64,000 nucleotides of DNA from Lecanosticta acicola (taxonomy: Eukaryota; Ascomycota; Dothideomycetes; Mycosphaerellales; Mycosphaerellaceae), in assembly GCA_963674455.1 (NCBI GenBank), contig CAVMBE010000023.1, forward strand, positions 186,001 to 250,000, written 5' to 3'. The translations under genes and the position numbers were made by a program. Below the pieces are notes generated by a model. It had not been told where the DNA came from, ran no database searches, and worked only from the letters and a program-made list of their open reading frames with translations. Below are positions 58,450 to 64,000 of the stretch, in pieces. Numbering within the stretch: position 1 is the stretch's first letter; each line of letters starts with the position of its first letter.

Positions 58450-59900
58450 CTAGTAAGCCTCGCGTTAAACTTTATATAAACGTTCGAGATATACTACGGA
58501 GCCTTCTTCTACGCTTTAGAATACTATACGTACTACGAGACTATACCGTAGCGGTACTCGTAAGAACGCTTAATACGACCGTAGACTATCGAGTCCTTGT
58601 CTAGGAGGATAAAGAAGAGGATCTATAGGCGCGACGAAGACTAGTTACTAGCTACGTTCTAAGCGGCGGTAACCTAGGCGCCTATATCGTTAGATTAGGC
58701 TAAGCTTACGGCTAGCTACTTGTTCTTAATCTTACTACCGTAGTTAGTATAGCCGGTAATAAAGGCTTTAATAAACTCCTCGACGACGGCCTTCTTAGGC
58801 TTACTACTACGACGGCCGGACACGACGTAGACCGCCTAGCTCTTAAGCGGGCTAGTATTAGTCTATAGGAACTTCTTACCCTTTAAATCCTACCTACTAC
58901 TAGTACCTAGCTTCGCGTTACCTATTCCGAACTTAATAGTTAGTACTAGAAGAAGACGAGTATCTATAACACTCTTAGTAGGGTTAATCTTAAGGCTATA
59001 CTTCTTAAGTATTAGATCCGAGTCCTAGGACAGTATATTAAGGCTATACTAGATTGCTCGGTAGCGCTTAGCTAGCGGCGTAACTACGAACTTAATTATA
59101 TTCGTAGTCTAACGCTTATTCGTCTTATAGGCGTACCGCTAATTCTCCTTAATTATAAGGCACTCTATTAGAAGAACGGTATTCTTGCCCTTAGTTATCT
59201 TATAGAGAGGGAGGTCGGACTACTAGAGGCAAACGGTATACTTCTTAGCGATATAGTCGTAGAGAGTAGTCTTAACCTCCTTGCCCTCTAGGTCTTAGAT
59301 CTGTAATTTATGCTCCTTAGTAGACTTGTAAATAAAGCGATTAATAACGTACTCGTCTAGGTTGTCCTTGTTACGATAGTAGGCGAGTATACGCATCCTA
59401 TACATCTTCTTTAGTTCTTTGCCGGCGCGGCCGTTCTCGCCCTTAGAAAGCAAGCCGGCTAAGTTAGACAGACCGCGCGCTCCGTAGACCTAGGTAGTAG
59501 CGAGGTAGAAGGGTTGCTTAACCTAGAAAGTACCGTTCGTAATATTAAGGTTAATAGAGAGATAGCTAGGATAGGCGACGCGGAGGGACTAGTAAATACC
59601 CTTTAAGGCCTCGATATTACTAGTAAGGTGAAAGCGGTCCTCGCCGTACTTAAAGAAAGCGCGCTTAATAGATAAGTAGCGCTAAGACGGAGTGTAACGT
59701 AGAAGGTAATTAGCGAAGTTAATAGTCTTAAGACAGGCGTTATCGAATAACTTCTTACCCTTAAGATAAGCTCGTAAAGACTAGAAGGCGGCCTAGTTAG
59801 TCTAACGAATAACGACCCGGTACTACTTAGTAGGCTTGTCGCCGTAAGAAGCTAAGACAGTTACCGAGTAGGTAGAACAAGAGAGACGCGGCTTAGAGAC
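58450..59900 (-). pseudogene. RIP-killed Argonaute gene, truncated before the PIWI catalytic core
   Basis: The minus strand, read through TAA/TAG as former Gln, gives one long Argonaute-like frame. N domain: KPTK*YRVVIR*TN*AAF, LLRYTPS*RYLSIKRAFFKY, EDRFHLTSNIEALKGIY. Linker: LSINLNITNGTF, GKELKKMYRMRILAYYRNKD. PAZ: TLYDYIAKKYTV, SDLPLYKITKGKNTVLLIE, IIKEN*RYAYKTNKR*T, IIKFVVTPLAKRYRAI. Linker 2: ILKKYSLKINPT, DLKGKKFL*TNTSPLKS*A. MID/PIWI start: DKDSIVYGRIKRSYEYRYGI. These are the conserved blocks of fungal (QDE-2-type) Argonautes in the right order and spacing. The frame ends near 58450, before the first catalytic Asp of PIWI is expected, and runs into the 42-bp array. About 20 or more stops fall at Gln or Trp-type positions, so it is non-functional. 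Argonautes guide small-RNA silencing (quelling); an extra, repeated copy is unusual. Confidence 0.85.
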
Positions 59901-60732
59901 TACGCGCTCGCTAAGAATCGCCGTCGAAATGCGCTTTCCTCCTTAAGCCGATTTGCTATTATCGGCGATTGTTATCGGATAAGCTCGATTACCTATAAGA
60001 TAAATCCGTTTAGAAAGGGAGCGGCGAGCGGCTCTAGCGATAGAGGGAAGATACTAACAAGATAACGCGTCCGTAAGTTAGCGGGACAGTACAGTCTGTC
60101 TTCGCGTAGTCTTATACTAGAGGAGAAGAAAGGGATAAAGTATTTACGTAAAAGCTTACTCTATAGTAAGTTAGATAAGGCCTTCGTACTAAGGCGAGAG
60201 AAGTTATTAAATAAGGAGACGCGCCGTAGAGAGAGAGAGTAAGAGAGATCCAAACAATTAAGGGTAAGTAATATTAAATTAGTTAGGAGACGTAAGCTAA
60301 CTAGGGCGGACCCTGTCTCTATCCCTTAGATAGGGTAAGTCTATTACGTACCGGACTCCGCCCGAAGCCGGTAGAGGCAAAAAGCCGTACGCGCTATATA
60401 TAGCCTTCGCGGGTAACGACATAACTAATAATAATATCGACGGAGTATACTATCCTAGACAAACGACCTAGAAGCTAACCTTACCTATCGATATACTAAA
60501 TCTAAGAAGTAGCGCTAGTGTTCTAAGGCCGCCGTAGCTAACCGTTACCTAGTAACTACAACCCTTAGACTCTTTCGTTACCCTAACAACCGTAACTAAG
60601 AATAATACGAGACTCGACGACGACTTTCTTCGAGGAAATCCTATACCGACTGTTCGTAAGAATACCGACCCTAGCTCGCCTTATTACCTACTCTATTATT
60701 CCGTTTAGATAGCGCCTCGACGTAAGAGACAG
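59901..60732. other. RIP-mutated spacer between divergent relics
   Basis: Lies upstream of both the Argonaute relic (minus) and the unknown relic (plus), so it may have been a divergent promoter. It carries a TTATCGG pair at 59959-59979. No coding relic recognised. Confidence 0.4.
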
Positions 60733-62447
60733 GCTCCGAGTCCTCTAAGCCTAGCGTAGTATAAGAAGCGTAAGGCGGAACACGAGTATTCTAAGCTACT
60801 AAAGACTGTTCGAGATCTAGAGTATAAGCGTAGCCTAACGGGAGATAAACGGCGGAAGTAGCTTAAGACGAACAGATTTAGTACGTAATAGGGTAGAAAG
60901 CTAAGGAAGGAGGTCTTATGTCTAGTATACGGAACGAATTAGAAAACCGAGCTTATAGACGCTAAAGCGACGACAAAAGCTACGCTATATCGGGCGGGCT
61001 TAAAGGACGGCTTAATGTATACACCCTATTATCGGCTATGTTATCGGTATATAGCTAACTTTAAACAGGACGATAGAAGGTCTCCGGAATCAGTTTCAAT
61101 CGTAGTAGCCTACGGAGTCGAATTCCTCTAATCCTAAGACGGATAATAGCGATATAGACGAAGACGACAAGGAATACGGCATCGAAACCGATTTAAAGAC
61201 GGAGAAGATAACGCGAGTAAAAGATTAGTATCCCGGCTAGGTCTACGTTCTACATTTAACAACTTTATCTCGTCGCCTCCCGACTGTCTTCGAAGACTAG
61301 ACCGCGAAGGAACTTTAGTATATAGTAGATGTCGACCCTATCGAGTACGGCTACAAGGAGTATTAGCTACTATAGGAGAATTCGATACACTAGTAGTAGG
61401 TTAGATACGGGATTAAGGCTCGTACTATATAGGCTAAGGCTATTATAAGACTCTTAGTTAAATATCGAACCCTACTATATATTAAGGACCTTTCTATAGA
61501 GGGGTATAAGGAGTAGATAGAGGAGCCCGAGAGCCTTTTGTTTAAAACGCTCGTAGACGTAAGTCTTTCCTACCTTAGGTTACGCGTGCCTCGCTAACAT
61601 ATAATAGGGCCGAAGCGCTAACGAAATTACTCCTCCTAGTAGTATACTAACTACGACGTAGATCTTTACGGCAACCGATAAAGAGATTATACGGAACATT
61701 ACGACATAGTATAGGGATTTTAGTAACGCGGAGAATCTGCCCGGTCTATCTTAGTTCTACGATAGGTTCGACTTGTCTTTCTTACCTAGCGGAACAGCCT
61801 CTCCGGAAGTTCGGCGCGATACGTAGCTTCTCTTCGACTTATACGTAACCCGACTAATAGAGGATAATTTTAATAAGGACGTTTTCGCTCCCGTAGCGCC
61901 GGAGGCTTCCTACCCGATTGCGGCTATTATTAGACGCTAATTAGGAGGCTTTACCCTAAGCTCCGTATATCTCGCGGTATAGCTGTTACTAGAGTCCTTA
62001 GATCGATTTAAGCCGTCTCTCGCTAGCGTACGGCGGTAGCGCGAGATTGCCGCAAATATTATTAAATAGGTACGATAGAAGTAATAGATAGCGACGACTA
62101 GCCGGGATGCTAGTACTACGAGAGCGAGTCTTACTCGGATCCGGGTTACTAGTCGGGTACTAACCTATAGTAAGCGTTATATAGTACAGTTAATTAGCCG
62201 GCGTAAGGTACCGGGGCACGGCGGTTACGAGTTTAGACACCGTATAGTATCTCCGGAAGTTAGAGTTACGAAGGTAGGGATATAGAGGCAGTTTCTACGT
62301 AACCGGCGCGAGGCACTAATCGACGGTTATACCGAGGACTAGATTAGGGTCTATAAGGACACATTCGTACTACTAAGTTAGGTAGGGTTTCATAAGCGCT
62401 AAGAAGAGTAGTCGGATTAAAGAGTAAGAGAGAGTATAGTATTATAT
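60733..62447 (+). pseudogene. RIP-killed gene of unknown family
   Basis: Three plus-strand segments in three different frames read as protein when TAA/TAG are taken as Gln. 60733-61010: EHEYSKLLKTVRDLEYKRSL, TGDKRRK*LKTNRFST. 61090-61720: an acidic stretch (NSDIDEDDKEYGIETDLKTE) then VDVDPIEYGYKEY and EEPESLLFKTLVDVSLSYL. 61725-62447: FYDRFDLSFLPSGTASPEV, LIEDNFNKDVFAPVAPEASY, SVYLAV*LLLESLDRFKPS and a basic end (GHGGYEFRHRIVSPEVRVTK). Frame changes are probably introns. The result would be a basic-acidic-helical protein of more than 500 residues. I recognise no polymerase, recombinase, methylase or helicase motif. Confidence 0.55.
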
Positions 62448-62545
62448 GTTATCGGTACATATTATCGGTCCATACTATTAGCCTATAGTATTAGCTCGTA
62501 GTATCAGCCTATACTATTAGCTAATAGATGTATAAATAGAGAGTT
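62448..62545 (+). promoter_or_regulatory. Promoter-like or LTR-like cluster: heptamer pair, 4x13-bp repeat, TATA box
   Basis: In order: TGTTATCGG at 62448 and ATTATCGG at 62461, four imperfect 13-bp units (ATACTATTAGCCT and variants, 62472-62523), then TATAAATAGAG at 62531. The order resembles a promoter or the U3 part of an LTR that starts with TG. A matching second LTR is not visible in the window. Confidence 0.4.
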
Positions 62546-63639
62546 ACTACTTCGTAAGTATAAGGAAGCATTATCCTCTTCGTCCGATCTCGTATATATT
62601 ATCTCTAGCGAATGTTAAAAGAGTACGCGATTGACCCGTAATCTAGTATCTATAGATCGTGTTCCTAATATAGTAGGCTGTCGGGAATCTTTATAGAGGC
62701 ATACCCTACTCGGTCGTACACTTCGCGACCCTAGAGCGCCTCGTTATTATCGTAATCCCCCTCCTCGTCCTAACCTAGCTCCTGTTTCCAAAATCGATCG
62801 GATCGCTATACTGTCGTACTAAGACCCGACACAAACGTCTTCTCTACGGGATATTAAGTTCTATATAAACCGAACACGGGGACGCGTAACACACGTATAC
62901 CCTCGTTAGACAAGACCTCGCTAGTATAATTAGTTAGACAGCCTAGAACAATACATTACTTCTTAATATACTCTAGTAAAACGTAGGTAGTAGTAGCTCT
63001 CCGAAATCTACCGTCGTTTTCGTATCTTGTAATCGTATAGTAGACGTATAAGGTGTTCCTATATTTGAACAAGATACTAGTAGAGCGAAAGATCGCGTAC
63101 CGAGCGCTATACGACATCTAGACAGTACGTAACGCGACCCGGTAGTCGAAGAAGAGTCGACCTCCGCGCTCCCTAACCGAATCGCTCCGTAAGTCGAGCT
63201 CTATATAGCTAGTTCGAGCTCCTTAAAAAGGGGTAAAGTCTACTTAGCTTATTAACTACTATTATACGCTCTAATTATTAAGGACGTACTATAGGTTATA
63301 CTTCCGGTTCTAAAAAGATAACGTCTAGAGACGGGACAATAAGAATAAGGACAGAGACGATAGTACCCCGCTCGAGAAGTAGTATATATGCTCCGAAGCT
63401 ACCCTTAAGTAGGTAGGGAGAGGTAGAGAGGGATGCCTAGGGTTATCGGTCCTTATTATCGGCGGGCTAGCTATACGGCCGGCGATCTACGTTCTATGTT
63501 CCCTACTCGGACTAGTATAATTTAGTTAGACATGTTTGTTATTCCTCTAATCGCTCGCTTACCTCTTCTTACTCTCTTCTATCCCTTCGTCTACCTACAA
63601 TTGTCCCTTAGATATTTCGTATCTATCTCCTTACTCTTC
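62546..63639. other. RIP-mutated DNA with a possible coding relic
   Basis: 62664 to about 62960 on the plus strand is open when stops are read as Gln (DPRAPRYYRNPPPRPNLAPV, LRDIKFYINRTRGRVTHVYP). It may be the gene that follows the promoter-like cluster. Nothing recognised. A TTATCGG pair lies at 63442-63462. Confidence 0.35.
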
Positions 63640-64000
63640 TAATATACCGCCTCTCCCGGGCTCTAGGAAAGATACGTTTACGAACGCGTTCGATTAGGTT
63701 ATTAAGGACGAAATAAACGAATTCGGATCCGACAAATCCTTATTAGAGCTAGAGCCGGACACATTATCTCTTCCTAGTAAGAACGAATCTCTCTAGTTAC
63801 GATTACCGCGCGAGATAACGCCGGAGCCGACCGGGCGAACCGAATAACGCTAGATACCGGTAGAATCGTCTACTCTTAAGACTTAAGTAGAAGTAGGAGG
63901 TATAAGTAGGAAGAGGCTACCGGAATCGACTGCGTTAAAAGGACTATTAGAGCGTAGTAGGGTAAAGAAGGTTACGACAAAGACATTATCTAGAAAGCGA
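63640..64000 (+). pseudogene. N-terminal part of a RIP-killed gene of unknown family, cut by window edge
   Basis: Plus strand, stops read as Gln: PPLPGSRKDTFTNAFD, VIKDEINEFGSDKSLLELEP, SLPSKNESL, LPREITPEPTGRTE, then a basic stretch RKRLPESTALKGLLERSRVK and on to the edge. A start may be the ATA (former ATG) just before PPLPG near 63640. The frame is open for over 115 codons apart from 5 or so TAA/TAG at Gln positions. Family not recognised. Confidence 0.45.

Larger units (their letters stand above)
56115..64000. mobile_element. RIP-mutated repetitive block (probably part of a multi-copy or mobile unit)
   Basis: From about 56115 to the right edge CpA and TpG almost disappear and TpA is abundant (endless TAG, CTA, TATA), while CpG stays common and GC content remains moderate. 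In fungi RIP changes CpA to TpA in both strands of duplicated DNA, so the pattern means the block was repeated. Few of the surviving CpA lie outside ACA or GCA triplets. Open frames are lost; the only one above about 60 codons lies inside a tandem array. Several gene relics can still be read when TAA/TAG are taken as former Gln codons. The left border is sharp (within tens of bases); the right border is outside the window. Element class is not proven: no transposase, reverse transcriptase or captain recombinase was recognised. Confidence 0.75.

Noticed and set aside
56115..64000. LTR retrotransposon or known DNA transposon
   Set aside because: No reverse transcriptase, integrase, RNase H, DDE or tyrosine recombinase blocks could be read even when stops are taken as Gln; an LTR pair is not visible.

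Overview
The window looks like nuclear DNA of a filamentous ascomycete (Pezizomycotina, most likely a dothideomycete; the class is inference). Reasons: genes are intron-bearing with short GT-AG introns of about 40-75 nt, families typical of these fungi occur (a fungal rhodopsin-domain membrane protein, a berberine-bridge FAD oxidase, a RING protein, a broken BTB-like gene, small secreted proteins), and the right end carries a very strong repeat-induced point mutation (RIP) signature.

Layout. 1-25.3 kb is moderately gene-dense: end of an unknown gene (3-167), FAD-linked oxidase (743-2606, minus), rhodopsin-domain membrane protein with a His-rich tail (4900-6403, plus), 8-Cys small secreted protein (7471-7744, minus), BTB-like gene with an in-frame stop (8096-9164, minus) divergent from a RING protein (9354-10778, plus), secreted Ala/Ser/Pro-rich repetitive protein (11896-13801, minus), decayed gene (16040-16694), coiled-coil protein (17889-19435, minus), frameshifted unknown gene (21817-22560, minus) and a coiled-coil/zinc-binding candidate nuclear protein (23905-25294, minus).

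25.3-56 kb is gene-poor: local duplications (28.5-29.3 kb, 37.2-37.55 kb), short decayed frames, a few credible genes (secreted protein 40558-40878; F-box/2EXR-like protein 41128-42526; Lys-rich protein 46983-47333; Gly/Tyr/Pro-rich protein 55802-56080) and two tRNA-like Pol III units with long intervening sequences (48230-48377 and 49531-49680), each followed by a T8 run.

56.1-64 kb is a different kind of DNA. CpA and TpG almost vanish while CpG stays common, and open frames are lost. When TAA/TAG triplets are read as former CAA/CAG, several ancient genes reappear: a histone H3-fold gene resembling CenH3 (56.5-57.05 kb, minus), an Argonaute (58.45-59.9 kb, minus) with N, PAZ and MID regions but cut off before the PIWI catalytic core by a 42-bp tandem array, and at least two genes I do not recognise (60.7-62.45 kb and 63.64 kb to the right edge, plus). 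A paired heptamer TTATCGG-N5/6-TTATCGG recurs at several places in the block, and a 13-bp array contains the same heptamer. RIP acts on duplicated DNA, so this block was probably multi-copy. The best candidate for something new here is a RIP-killed repeated or mobile unit that carried its own Argonaute and an H3-type histone. That reading is inference; the two gene identities rest on residue patterns visible in the sequence.
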